64,000 nucleotides of DNA, from the NCBI GenBank assembly GCA_934178345.1, contig CAKPQG010000007.1:31917-95916 (forward strand), given 5' to 3'. Each line of letters opens with the position of its first letter. The stretch's first letter is position 1. Positions 48,780 to 57,719 of the stretch are shown here, one piece after another. This DNA is from an uncultured Dialister sp. (GTDB taxonomy: Bacteria > Bacillota > Negativicutes > Veillonellales > Dialisteraceae). The notes under the pieces were generated by a model. The model saw nothing but the letters and a program-made list of their open reading frames with translations, did not search any database and was not told where the DNA came from. The translations under genes and the position numbers were made by a program.

Positions 48780-49019
48780 GGGGAAGAGCTGGGAAGAAGA
48801 GGGACTGATGATTAAGAGACATACGATGTCCTGTCATGGCTCCTCCTGCTCGGTCATTTGAAGTGAAAGCAGGGGATCTTTTCCTCTCTTGGACAGAAGG
48901 AGCGCTTGAAGGATCCTAAAAGGGAAACAGGGGCATCTTCATCGAAGTGACCTGACTCCGCTCTTTACGTTTCTGCGGGCAGCCATCTTCGGGGCCGGCC
49001 CAGAGCCGGGGAATCCGTA
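48780..49019. other. Non-coding gap, nothing recognised
   Basis: Between the divergent cobO and TVP38-protein promoters. It holds a GC-rich inverted stretch (GGGGCCGGCCC / CCGGCCCAGAGCCGG near 48990-49010) but no ORF, known RNA or mosaic repeat. Confidence 0.4.
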
Positions 49020-49049
49020 TTGGCATATTCCGGCGTGATGTATTATAAT
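49020..49049 (+). promoter_or_regulatory. Promoter of the TVP38-family gene
   Basis: TTGGCA (49020-49025), 18-base spacer, TATAAT (49044-49049). The leader is about 105 nt. Confidence 0.65.
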
Positions 49050-49159
49050 GTATAAGGTAATTTGTAAAAAATACTTTTAGAAATCTTTATATACATGTAT
49101 CGCCGCGACGCTGCCCTGCTGTGATGCCTCTGAATCTATGGGCGGCCAAAGGGTAGAGC

Positions 49160-49846
49160 ATGGTAGATGAATATAAAAAATTCATCGGGGTACTGATCCT
49201 GGTCATTGCGGCCGCGGTCTCTGTATTCGTGATGAAGACGTACTACCCGGAATTTTACGACCAGACGATTCAGCTGACACTGGCGGGGGATATTGATGGC
49301 TTAGGTGATTATATCTCCTCTTTTGGCTATGGAGCCTTTGCGGTGAGTATCGGGCTTTTGATTTTCTGTAATGTCTTCGGGATCCCGACAATCCCATTTC
49401 TTACAGTGAACGGAGCTCTTTTTGGTCTGATTCCGGGACTGGTGATTTCCTGGCTGGGGGAAGTCTTGGGGATCGAGCTGAGCTTTCATATCGGGCGTAT
49501 CTTCTTCAGGCAGGAAGCGAGAAGCTTCATCGAGAAGCGGCATATGCTGGAGAAGCTCGATAAGTATAGCAGCGTGAAGCATATGATCCTTACGCGGGCG
49601 ATCCCCTACTCGCCGAATATTCTCTTCACGGCGGTCGCGGTGGTGTCGAAGCTGTCATCGAAGGAACATTTCAAGGCGACGCTCATCGGGAAAATCCCCT
49701 CGGTCGTGATCGAGGTGGTTTTGGGGCATGATCTCATTTATTTTCAGGAGCACAGCACACGTTTCATCCTGCTTTTCCTCCTGGTGATCGGCGGCTGCGT
49801 GTCGCATCGGATATATAAGAAGAAACACCCCAATAAGGATGAATAA
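49160..49846 (+). CDS. TVP38/TMEM64 family (DedA-like) membrane protein
   Basis: A 228-residue membrane protein of the VTT/SNARE-associated (DedA) superfamily. N-terminal helix, the re-entrant segment with FGIPTIPFLTVNGALFG, GEVLGIELSFHIGR, and the signature LTRAIPYSPNILFTAVAVVSKLS, followed by a final helix and a basic tail. Members act as lipid flippases or scramblases or in membrane homeostasis; the precise substrate is unknown. It is a single-gene unit with its own promoter and terminator. Confidence 0.88.
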   Translation: MVDEYKKFIGVLILVIAAAVSVFVMKTYYPEFYDQTIQLTLAGDIDGLGDYISSFGYGAFAVSIGLLIFCNVFGIPTIPFLTVNGALFGLIPGLVISWLGEVLGIELSFHIGRIFFRQEARSFIEKRHMLEKLDKYSSVKHMILTRAIPYSPNILFTAVAVVSKLSSKEHFKATLIGKIPSVVIEVVLGHDLIYFQEHSTRFILLFLLVIGGCVSHRIYKKKHPNKDE

Positions 49847-49873
49847 AAGGATGCCGAAAGGCATCCTTTTTGG
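49847..49873 (+). terminator. Terminator of the TVP38-family gene
   Basis: AAGGATGCC GAAA GGCATCCTTTTT, directly after the stop. Confidence 0.93.
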
Positions 49874-49982
49874 ATTGCTTATGAGGCGGTCTGCCTTCTT
49901 GATCGAAAGAATGCTTTGACGGCTTTGCTCATTCCTGCTTTCGAACGTCCCTTTCCCTTCTTCCCGATAGAGTATATAATTA

Positions 49983-50143
49983 AGGAAACGCTGATTAAAT
50001 CGCAGAGTCAGACTTTACGAGAATTTTTATGTATAGCTTCGTCATAACCTTCCTTAAATAGCTCGCTATTCGCGTCAGGTTATTCCTCGCTATGCATAAA
50101 AATTCAAGAGTAAAATCTGACAACGATTTAATCAGTGTTTCCT
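49983..50143 (-). mobile_element. MITE-like 161 bp element, copy 3, fused to the cca leader
   Basis: AGGAAACGCTGATTAAATCG at the left and its inverse at the right, flanked by TA on both sides (49981-49982, 50144-50145). Same orientation as copy 2. The right end lies 33 bases before the cca start and is in frame with it without a stop. Confidence 0.88.
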
Positions 50144-50175
50144 TAAATCAAAACTACGAAGAAGAAGGTGAAAAC

Positions 50176-51672
50176 GTGGGACTGTGGAGTCAGATTTCCT
50201 CCTGCTTTGCGAAGAACTCTTTTGCTGCCTGCTCTTGTGATGAGCGGGGGCGAGCGATCGATGAGGGGGCACGGCAGATTCTTGGAGCGATCGAAGAAGC
50301 GGGGAAAGAGGGCTATATCGTGGGCGGGTGCGTCCGTGATCTTGCGATGGGAAAGGCGCCGCATGACTGGGACATCACGACGTCGGCGCGTCCGGAGGAG
50401 ATGCTCTCTATCGCGGCTTTACGCGGCTGGCAAGCCATCGATGGCGGCGGACGCCGGTTCGGGACGGTCATCATTATCCTGGGCGGTGAAAATTATGAAG
50501 TGACGACATTCCGCAGCGAAAGCTATGGAAGCGATGCACATCGGCCGAGCGAGGTATCCTTTGCCGGGACGCTGAAAGAGGATCTCATGCGCCGTGATTT
50601 CACCGTGAATGCCATGGCGATGGATCGTAGAGGGCGGCTCTATGATGTGTTTGACGGTCTTTCCGATATCGCGAGGAAACGTCTTCGGACGGTAGGGGAT
50701 GCAGGAGAGCGTTTCTCAGAAGATGCGCTGCGCCTGTTTCGCGCCTGCCGGTTTGTGGCGCAGCTCGACTTCACGGCTGACAGCTCGCTGGTAGAGGGGA
50801 TGGAGAGTGCTTTTTCGCGGGTCTCGGGGCTGTCGCTTGAACGTGTGCGCCAAGAGGTGGACCGACTGCTTGTCGCAGCACATGCGGCGCGCGGTATGGA
50901 CCTCATGGTACGAAGCGGGCTTGCGGGCTGCTCCTGCCGCATTAAAGAAAAGGGAGCCTACACGGAAGTCCCCATCCTGCCCGAGCTTTCTCATCTGGTG
51001 GGGCTGCCGCAGCAAAAGGAATTTCATAAGTATGATGCGTGGTATCATACACTCGCCGTGCTTGAGGCGGCGAGCCCCGATCCGCTTTTGCGCTGGGCGG
51101 CGCTGCTTCATGATGTGGCCAAGGGGATGCCGGGGATCCGCGCGATACGGAAAGGCCGGCTCACGGATTACGGCCATGATAAGAAAGGGGCAGAGATGGC
51201 AAGGGATATCCTTACGCGCTGGCGCCGCGGCCCCTCTTTCACGGAAGAAGTGGTCTGGCTGGTGGAGAATCATATGCGTTTTCATTTCTTTGCCAATTCA
51301 CCGGAAGCGGATGCGGAGAAATGGGTACGCCAGCTCGCAAGAGACCATGTATTCTCTTCTTCCGAAGCAATGGCGGAGAGCTTTCTCCATCTCAAAGATC
51401 TTTGCAAGGCGGATATCATTGGCTGCGGACGGCCTCTTTCTGCGACGGAAGGTCACGAAGCCTTCGGCGAATACATGGCAGAGCTCTCGCGACGAATGCC
51501 TGTCACCTGCAGGGAACTGCACTATCCGAAGGATGTACCTGTTCTTCTTGCTCCGCATGTGGCAGAGGGCATGAAGAATCTGCTTTTCCGCGTGCAGAAT
51601 GGCAATCTGGATAATACAGAAGAGGCGCTTCACGAGGCAGCACTGCGATTTGCGAAAAGACATAGGGATTAG
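50176..51672 (+). CDS. cca: CCA tRNA nucleotidyltransferase with HD domain
   Basis: A 498-residue class II nucleotidyltransferase that adds or repairs the tRNA CCA end. GGCVRDLAMGKAPHDWDITT carries the catalytic Asp pair, followed by RRFGTVII, RRDFTVNAMAMD, the RNA-binding FSEDALRLFRACRF and an HD domain (LLHDVAKG; GAEMARDILTRW; VVWLVENHMRFHFF). The frame is open from 50092 inside the adjacent 161 bp element, but GAAGAAGG before GTG 50176 (VGLWSQISSC) gives the more likely start. Poly(A) polymerase (PcnB) is the near relative; the HD domain supports CCA-adding activity. Confidence 0.92.
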   Translation: MGLWSQISSCFAKNSFAACSCDERGRAIDEGARQILGAIEEAGKEGYIVGGCVRDLAMGKAPHDWDITTSARPEEMLSIAALRGWQAIDGGGRRFGTVIIILGGENYEVTTFRSESYGSDAHRPSEVSFAGTLKEDLMRRDFTVNAMAMDRRGRLYDVFDGLSDIARKRLRTVGDAGERFSEDALRLFRACRFVAQLDFTADSSLVEGMESAFSRVSGLSLERVRQEVDRLLVAAHAARGMDLMVRSGLAGCSCRIKEKGAYTEVPILPELSHLVGLPQQKEFHKYDAWYHTLAVLEAASPDPLLRWAALLHDVAKGMPGIRAIRKGRLTDYGHDKKGAEMARDILTRWRRGPSFTEEVVWLVENHMRFHFFANSPEADAEKWVRQLARDHVFSSSEAMAESFLHLKDLCKADIIGCGRPLSATEGHEAFGEYMAELSRRMPVTCRELHYPKDVPVLLAPHVAEGMKNLLFRVQNGNLDNTEEALHEAALRFAKRHRD

Positions 51673-52045
51673 AAAGGACTGGTGACTAGTGACTAGTGGC
51701 TGGGGATTGGGAGACGGGTAGATATCAGACTCTCTCGCATCGTCATTGAAAGCGTTGCTGAGAAATCTTATTTACACAAACCATTCTACACTCTCGTGGC
51801 TTAGGGATTAGGAGCCTCGAGTGACTAGTGACTTGTGACTAGTGACTGAAATGCCACCTTCGGACATAGCCACCATCTATACTCCGCGGCGCTTAGATCC
51901 TTCGACTCAGTTCTCATATTTCAGATAATCCATTTTCTAATATACGACGTTTTTCTCCGCTCAGGATGACGAAATGCGCCGCACCAACCCCTTTGAACCT
52001 CTTGAACCCGTAGAACCCATTGACCCCATTCACCCCATTTCACGA
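51673..52045 (+). repeat. Mosaic intergenic repeat, forward
   Basis: AGTGACTAGTGGCTGGGG tracts, CTCGAGTGACTAGTGACTTG tract, GCGGCGC module interrupted by a CCTTCGACTCAG ... CTCAGGATGACG hairpin (about 51897-51972), and a GAACC-period block. Confidence 0.8.
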
Positions 52046-52056
52046 AAGGAGCTCGC

Positions 52057-54021
52057 ATGAACCAGGGACAGCCCAGAAATAAAATGCGCATGAGAAGCGT
52101 CGCATTTTCGAAAGCCATCATTGTTTTGGTGGCTCTTCTTGTGTTGCGTCTTTTCTGGGTGCAGGTCATCGAAGGCAGCCGTTATGAAGAGATGGCGATG
52201 AATCAGACGGCGGGGATCCAGACGCTCTACTCACCGCGCGGTACGATCTACGACAGGAATGGGAAGGAAATGGCTTTTTCCATCATGGTGAAGTCTCTCT
52301 ATGGCGACCCGGGAATGCTGAATGTCTCTCCGAAAGAAGCGGCGAAGGAGCTGGCACCGATTCTGCACAAAAAAGAGAAAGACATCGAGGAGCGACTCTC
52401 GCGAGATACGAGCTTCGTATGGCTGGAGCGCACGATGGATCCGGAAGACTCGGACAAGGTCAAGGCTCTCATCCGGGAAAGGAAGTGGGAAGGCTTGAGT
52501 TTCGTGGATGAAAGCCGGCGCTTCTATCCGAATGGCTCTATGGCGGCGAATGTTCTCGGCTTTGTCGGGATGGATGACAAGGGGCTCGACGGTCTTGAAA
52601 TGTCGCTTGACAGTCTCATCCGCGGCGGCTCGAATAAGCAGCGGATCCTGACGGATGCCAGAGGAAATCCGATCCTGAAATCTGTGCTTACTCCGTTCAA
52701 GGCGGAGAAGGAACGCTCCGTGTACCTGACCATTGATCAGAATATTCAGTTTTATGCGGAGCGTGCGCTTGACCGTGCGATGAAGACGACACATGCGACG
52801 GGCGGCATCATCATCGTCATGGATCCGAAGACGGGAGATATTCTGGCATTGGGAAATCAGCCGTCCTATGATCCGAATCATTTCGAAAAAGCGGATGAGC
52901 GACAGTTCAAGAACCGCGCCGTTGTCGATATTTATGAACCGGGCTCTACCTTCAAGCCGATCATCGCGGCGACGGCACTCTCGGCCGGGACCTACGATAC
53001 GAAGCGTGTCTGGCATGACCCGGGCGTTATCTGGGCATCCGGTCACCCCATCAAGAACTGGAATGAAGAATCTTACGGAGATGTGCGCCTTGTCGATATC
53101 ATCAAGTGGTCGATCAATACGGGCTTTGCACATGTCGGTCTTTTGACAGGCGGTGAGACGATGACCGACTATGCGAAGAGATTCGGATTCGGACGGCCGA
53201 CGGGAATCGAGCTTCCGGGAGAAGGCGCGGGGCTTCTCTTTGATCCGAAAAACATGCGGCCCATTGATGTTGCGACCATGTCTATCGGGCAGGGCATCGC
53301 CGTCACGCCGCTTCAGATGGTGCAGGCCTACAGTGCCTTGGCCAATGGCGGGAAGATGGTGAAGCCCCATATCATCGCTTCGATCAAAAATCCCGATGGC
53401 AGTGACTATAAAGTCACGGAAAAGGAAGTGAGCGGGCAGCCGATCACGGAAGCGGTCGCGAGTGAAGTAAAGGATATGATGGAGAAGGAAGTCTCTGAAG
53501 GCGGCGGCAGCAATGCGCAGGTGCCTGGCTATCATATGGCAGGCAAGACAGGTACTGCGCAGAAGATCGATGCGGAGCATGGCGGCTATCTCAAGAACCA
53601 GTACATTGCTTCCTTCTGCGGCTTCGGGCCGACGGAGAATCCGAGAGCCATCTGTCTCGTCGTCCTGGATACGCCGATGGGGACATACTATGGCGGGCAG
53701 GTCGCGGCTCCGGTTTTCAAAGAAGCCATGACACAGATCATGCGCTACCTGGCTGTCCCGACGATCGAAGACAGTGAGAACCATGCCAAACCTGTCACTC
53801 CATCGATTGAGACGCATAAGCCGAAGCTGCCTTCTGAAGCAGAGACGGAATTCCGTCTGCCCAGTTTCTATGGCTGGTCCATGCGAGATACAGGGGAATG
53901 GCTCACCAAAGCAGGTCTGGGCTTTGCACCGGAAGGAAGCGGCTTCGTGGATAAGCAGAGCCCCGGCGCAGGCATCTATGTGAAAAAGGGAGATACCGTG
54001 TGGGTGCATTGCAGCGAATGA
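52057..54021 (+). CDS. Class B penicillin-binding protein (FtsI/SpoVD type) with PASTA domain
   Basis: A 654-residue transpeptidase for septal or spore-type peptidoglycan. N-terminal anchor (about 18-38), dimerisation domain with SPRGTIYDRNGKEMA, transpeptidase domain with SxxK in EPGSTFKP (Ser297), SxN as SIN in WSINTGF, KTG in AGKTGTAQK, and a C-terminal PASTA domain from LPSFYGWSMRDTGEWL to the end. The PASTA and absence of PBP2-specific insertions favour SpoVD/FtsI over MrdA. It stands alone, away from an mraW-ftsL cluster, so it may be a second FtsI paralog. SD AAAGGAG precedes the ATG. Confidence 0.92.
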   Translation: MNQGQPRNKMRMRSVAFSKAIIVLVALLVLRLFWVQVIEGSRYEEMAMNQTAGIQTLYSPRGTIYDRNGKEMAFSIMVKSLYGDPGMLNVSPKEAAKELAPILHKKEKDIEERLSRDTSFVWLERTMDPEDSDKVKALIRERKWEGLSFVDESRRFYPNGSMAANVLGFVGMDDKGLDGLEMSLDSLIRGGSNKQRILTDARGNPILKSVLTPFKAEKERSVYLTIDQNIQFYAERALDRAMKTTHATGGIIIVMDPKTGDILALGNQPSYDPNHFEKADERQFKNRAVVDIYEPGSTFKPIIAATALSAGTYDTKRVWHDPGVIWASGHPIKNWNEESYGDVRLVDIIKWSINTGFAHVGLLTGGETMTDYAKRFGFGRPTGIELPGEGAGLLFDPKNMRPIDVATMSIGQGIAVTPLQMVQAYSALANGGKMVKPHIIASIKNPDGSDYKVTEKEVSGQPITEAVASEVKDMMEKEVSEGGGSNAQVPGYHMAGKTGTAQKIDAEHGGYLKNQYIASFCGFGPTENPRAICLVVLDTPMGTYYGGQVAAPVFKEAMTQIMRYLAVPTIEDSENHAKPVTPSIETHKPKLPSEAETEFRLPSFYGWSMRDTGEWLTKAGLGFAPEGSGFVDKQSPGAGIYVKKGDTVWVHCSE

Positions 54022-54109
54022 AGCTCTAGTGACTAGTGACTAGTGACTGGTGACTCAATATCTTTGTGAGGAACGCCTTTTTACATCCGTGTTTCCCTAA
54101 AATGTACCA

Positions 54110-54138
54110 TTGACATAGCTAGGAAGCCATGGTAGGCT
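54110..54138 (+). promoter_or_regulatory. Promoter of the ZTP riboswitch
   Basis: TTGACA (54110-54115), 17-base spacer, TAGGCT (54133-54138). Confidence 0.75.
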
Positions 54139-54142
54139 AGGG

Positions 54143-54254
54143 ATACAACATGGAGATGGGGCAGGACTGACGGAGCAAAGTGGAAATGACCACGGGTACT
54201 GTACTATCTGAAACGCCGACCGTCTGGGCAGAACTTCTGCTCAGACGGTTTTTG
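54143..54254 (+). ncRNA. ZTP (pfl) riboswitch
   Basis: Core elements match the pfl motif: GGACTGACGGAGC, GTGGAAATGACCACGGG and, after a linker, GCCGACCGTCTGGGC. The last element overlaps a terminator stem CCGTCTGGGCAGAA / TTCTGCTCAGACGG with TTTTTG (54220-54254), so ligand binding would decide termination. The gene downstream, fhs, and folD after it, are classic members of this regulon: ZTP/ZMP signals 10-formyl-THF shortage. Confidence 0.9.
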
Positions 54255-54337
54255 TTTAGGAGAAAAGGAGCCGTGTTTCCTGAAAATGGCAGCGAAGCCG
54301 CCGCCATCCCCATGGCACACGCCCCATCCACCTATGC

Positions 54338-54343
54338 TATAAT
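54338..54343 (+). promoter_or_regulatory. Second -10 element between riboswitch and fhs
   Basis: TATGCTATAAT with -10 at 54338-54343, downstream of the riboswitch terminator and 51 bases before the fhs start. Confidence 0.5.
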
Positions 54344-54393
54344 GAAATAGAAAGCCATTGTGAGAGCATGTCGTTTTTTGAAAGGAGATCCAC

Positions 54394-56061
54394 ATGTTAA
54401 GCGATATCGAAATTGCACAGAAAGCTGAAATGAAGCCGATCACTGAAATCGGTGAAAGCATCGGCATCCCGGCAAAGGAACTGGAAAACTACGGCCATTA
54501 CAAAGCGAAGGTCTCTCTGAAATTCACCAGAGAGCTGGAAGAAAAACCGAATGGCAAGCTGATCCTTGTGACGGCGATCTCTCCGACACCGGCTGGTGAA
54601 GGCAAGACTACGACGACAGTCGGCCTTGGACAGGCTCTGTCTCAGCTCGGCAAGAAGACGATGATCTGTCTCCGTGAACCATCCCTCGGTCCATGCATGG
54701 GCATCAAGGGCGGTGCTGCCGGCGGCGGCTATTCTCAGGTCGTCCCGATGGAAGATATCAATCTTCATTTCACGGGCGATCTCCATGCGATCACCGCTGC
54801 ACATAACCTTCTCGCGGCCATGGTGGATAACCACATCCAGCAGGGGAATGTACTCGGCATCGATCCGCGCCGCGTCGTATGGAACCGTGTCATGGATATG
54901 AATGACCGCGTGCTCCGCCACATCGTCGTCGGCCTTGGCGGTCATCCGAATGGCGTACCGAGAGAAAGCAGTTTCGATATCACCGTCGCATCGGAAGTCA
55001 TGGCGATCCTCTGTCTGGCTCGTTCTATCAGCGACATGAAGGAGCGCTTCTCCAAGATCATCGTCGGCTACACCTATGACAATGCGCCTGTCACGGCGGG
55101 CGACATCCATGCGGAAGGCGCGATGGCAGCTCTTATGAAGGATGCGCTGAAGCCGAACCTTGTGCAGACGCTTGAGCATGTCCCGGCCTTCATCCACGGC
55201 GGCCCATTTGCAAATATCGCGCATGGCTGCAACTCTGTCCTTGCGACGAAGACGGCGCTGCACCTTGCCGACTATGTCATCACGGAAGCAGGCTTCGGTG
55301 CCGATCTCGGCGCTGAAAAGTTCCTTGACATCAAGTGCCGTTTCGCCGGTCTGAAGCCGGACGCAGCTGTCCTTGTTGCAACCATCCGTGCGCTCAAGAT
55401 GAATGGCGGCAAAGCGAAGAATGAACTCACAGAATCCGATCCGGAAGCAGTCAAGAGAGGCCTGCCGAACCTCCTGCGCCATATTTCCAACTTGAAGAAA
55501 TTTGGCCTGCCGATCGTTGTTGCGCTGAACATGTTCCCCTCTGATACCGCAGAAGAGAAGAAGGTCATCGAAGATGCCTGCCAGGAAGTCGGCGTCGCAG
55601 TGGCAGAGTCCAATGTATTCACAGAAGGCGGCAAAGGCGGCCTGGATCTGGGAGAAAAAGTCCTCTCCGCCATCGAACAGGGCTCCAACTATCACACCCT
55701 CTACGATCTGGAAGGCAGCCTGAAAGACAAGATCGAAACCATTGCGAAAGAAATCTACGGCGCAGCGGATGTCGCTTACGATCCGGCGGCGGCCAAGGAA
55801 CTGAAGCACATCGAAGAGATGGGATTTGCCCATGTCCCGGTCTGCATCGCCAAGACCCCGGCTTCCTTCAGTGACGACCCGACCAAGCTCGGTGCGCCGG
55901 AGGGCTTCACGCTTCATGTCAGAGAAGCACGCATTGCTGCAGGCGCTGGCTTTGTAGTCATTCTGACCGGCAAGGTCATGACCATGCCGGGTCTTCCCCG
56001 CCGTCCGGCTGCGGAGAAGATCGATGTGGATGAAGAAGGAAATATCACGGGGCTCTTCTGA
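54394..56061 (+). CDS. fhs: Formate-tetrahydrofolate ligase
   Basis: A 555-residue ATP-dependent ligase making 10-formyl-THF from formate and THF. P-loop TPAGEGKTTTTVGLGQAL (about residues 65-82), REPSLGPCMGIKGGAAGGGYSQV, and FGADLGAEKFLDIKCR are family signatures. Full length. SD AAAGGAG precedes the ATG. Controlled by the ZTP riboswitch upstream; stop overlaps the folD start (TGATG), so the pair is coupled. Confidence 0.98.
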   Translation: MLSDIEIAQKAEMKPITEIGESIGIPAKELENYGHYKAKVSLKFTRELEEKPNGKLILVTAISPTPAGEGKTTTTVGLGQALSQLGKKTMICLREPSLGPCMGIKGGAAGGGYSQVVPMEDINLHFTGDLHAITAAHNLLAAMVDNHIQQGNVLGIDPRRVVWNRVMDMNDRVLRHIVVGLGGHPNGVPRESSFDITVASEVMAILCLARSISDMKERFSKIIVGYTYDNAPVTAGDIHAEGAMAALMKDALKPNLVQTLEHVPAFIHGGPFANIAHGCNSVLATKTALHLADYVITEAGFGADLGAEKFLDIKCRFAGLKPDAAVLVATIRALKMNGGKAKNELTESDPEAVKRGLPNLLRHISNLKKFGLPIVVALNMFPSDTAEEKKVIEDACQEVGVAVAESNVFTEGGKGGLDLGEKVLSAIEQGSNYHTLYDLEGSLKDKIETIAKEIYGAADVAYDPAAAKELKHIEEMGFAHVPVCIAKTPASFSDDPTKLGAPEGFTLHVREARIAAGAGFVVILTGKVMTMPGLPRRPAAEKIDVDEEGNITGLF

Positions 56062-56906
56062 TGGCAATGATCCTAGATGGAAAAAAAACGGCGGCTGCTC
56101 TGAAAGAGAAGCTCGCGCTGCGTCTTGCTCATCTGCGCGAGAAGCATTATGAACCGAAACTCGCCATCATTCTGGCCGGGTCTTCCAAGCCGTCTGCCAT
56201 GTATGCGTCTTTTATGCAGAAGGTCGCCAAAGGCTATGGCATTGATGCAGAAATCTTCCGCGCCTCCGATGATGTGACAGAAGAAGAGCTGGGCTCTCTC
56301 GTGACAGATCTCAGTGAGGATCAGAAAATCACTGGGATCCTCATGATGATGCCGCTCCCGAAAGGCATCAGCGAAGAGAAGATGATCGCCCTCATGAATC
56401 CGGACAAGGATGTCGATGGCCTCACCGAGACGAATGCAGGCCGTCTGACGGCGGGGAAGGCGGGGCTCTTCGGCTGCACGCCGCGCGCCGTCATGGCGAT
56501 TCTGGATCACTACCAGATTCCGCTCGACGGGAAGAAAGCTGTCATCATCGGCCGCAGCAATGTCATCGGAAAACCTGTCTCCCTGATGCTTCTTTCGAAG
56601 AATGCGACAGTCACCATCTGCCATTCGCATACGAAGGACATCGCTTCTATCACAAAAGAGGCTGACATCCTCGTCGCAGCCGTCGGTCATGCAAACTATG
56701 TGAACGCTGACATGGTGAAAGAAGGCGCGACAGTCATCGACGTCGGAATCAACCGCGTGGATGGAAAGACCGTGGGGGACGTAGACTATGAAGCCGTTGC
56801 GGAAAAAGCCGGTGCCATCACACCGGTTCCCGGCGGTGTCGGCAGCGTCACTACGACCATGGTGATCGAAAACATTATCGCGGCGGGAGAAAAGCTGGCG
56901 AAATGA
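56061..56906 (+). CDS. folD: Bifunctional methylene-THF dehydrogenase/methenyl-THF cyclohydrolase FolD
   Basis: A 281-residue enzyme interconverting 10-formyl-, methenyl- and methylene-THF. Motifs: YASFMQKVAKGYGI (catalytic Lys), GILMMMPLPKGI, NPDKDVDGLTETN, the NADP-binding VIIGRSNVIGKPVS and the C-terminal PVPGGVGSVTTTM. Coupled to fhs, so the two genes give a formate-to-methylene-THF C1 route. Confidence 0.97.
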   Translation: MAMILDGKKTAAALKEKLALRLAHLREKHYEPKLAIILAGSSKPSAMYASFMQKVAKGYGIDAEIFRASDDVTEEELGSLVTDLSEDQKITGILMMMPLPKGISEEKMIALMNPDKDVDGLTETNAGRLTAGKAGLFGCTPRAVMAILDHYQIPLDGKKAVIIGRSNVIGKPVSLMLLSKNATVTICHSHTKDIASITKEADILVAAVGHANYVNADMVKEGATVIDVGINRVDGKTVGDVDYEAVAEKAGAITPVPGGVGSVTTTMVIENIIAAGEKLAK

Positions 56907-56919
56907 TTCGTGTTTCCTT

Positions 56920-56956
56920 AGAAAAAACTCAGTCCGAGAGGGCTGAGTTTTTTCGT
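56920..56956 (+). terminator. Terminator of fhs-folD
   Basis: AAAAAACTCAG / CTGAGTTTTTT with ten-base TCCGAGAGGG loop. Confidence 0.93.
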
Positions 56957-56997
56957 GGAGAGCGCTGTTCCCTTCTGCGTGTCTTTGCGAAATATGG

Positions 56998-57003
56998 TAT
57001 AAT
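56998..57003 (+). promoter_or_regulatory. -10 element of ruvC
   Basis: TATAAT at 56998-57003 in TGGTATAATAC, about 30 bases before the start. The -35 is weak. Confidence 0.55.
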
Positions 57004-57032
57004 ACAACCGATTGCATGCAAAGGAGAAAATT

Positions 57033-57527
57033 ATGCGCGTCTTAGGCATTGACCCTGGTACCGGGCGCTGCGGCTTCGGTGTGGTCGAGAAGAATGGCAC
57101 CACCATCACTCCGGTCAACTACGGCGTCATTGAGACGTACAAAGACCAGAGTGACCTCGAGCGGCTGAACATCGTTTACGAAGGCATCGCTGAGCTCATC
57201 GCGACATATCGGCCTGCGTTCATGGGGGTAGAGACACTTTATTTCAATACGAATATTACGACGGGCATCAAGGTGGCGCAGGCGCGCGGCGTGATCCTGC
57301 TCGCAGGCTACCGTCAGAATGTCCCCATCATCCCGGTGACGCCGCTGCAGGTGAAGCAGCAGCTGACTGGCTATGGCCGCGCGGATAAGAAGCAGGTCAT
57401 CGAAATGGTCAAGCGCATGATGCATATCACAAAGAAAATCGACCCCGATGACGCTGCCGATGCACTCGCCATTGGACTTACGGCGATTTATCGGGTGGAG
57501 CATAAGAATTGGACGTCGGGGGGATAA
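57033..57527 (+). CDS. ruvC: Holliday junction resolvase RuvC
   Basis: A 164-residue endonuclease cutting Holliday junctions. LGIDPGTGRCGFGVV carries the first catalytic Asp, GVETLYFNTN the Glu, and DPDDAADALAIGLT the C-terminal Asp pair. AAAGGAG selects ATG 57033 (seven codons inside the longer frame). First of the ruv genes, but separated from ruvA by repeat sequence. Confidence 0.96.
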   Translation: MRVLGIDPGTGRCGFGVVEKNGTTITPVNYGVIETYKDQSDLERLNIVYEGIAELIATYRPAFMGVETLYFNTNITTGIKVAQARGVILLAGYRQNVPIIPVTPLQVKQQLTGYGRADKKQVIEMVKRMMHITKKIDPDDAADALAIGLTAIYRVEHKNWTSGG

Positions 57528-57604
57528 GGGGATCTGGTGTGGCTGGGAGATTTCCTTACCAATTTTATAAAAAGAGATGGGTGCGCTCTATGAATTGCGT
57601 GCCC

Positions 57605-57712
57605 CTCCTTCCCTGCTGAAGTTTCAGGTATGAGTAGCTACTAATTTCTAGTCACCAGTCCCTAGTCACTAGTCCCTAGTCACTCATCCCTGCTTTCAAA
57701 CGTAAAGGAATA
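57605..57712 (-). repeat. Short mosaic repeat, reverse
   Basis: TAGTCACCAGTCCCTAGTC tract with six seven-base repeats and CATCCCTGCTTTCAAAC. It lies between ruvC and ruvA. Confidence 0.8.
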
Positions 57713-57719
57713 CGTTCTC

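Noticed and set aside
48688..48790. Cobalamin riboswitch upstream of cobO
   Set aside because: The leader after the probable -10 is only about 70 bases and has no B12-box-like sequence.
54397..56067. Minus-strand frame of 556 codons opposite fhs
   Set aside because: Shadow frame of a codon-biased gene.
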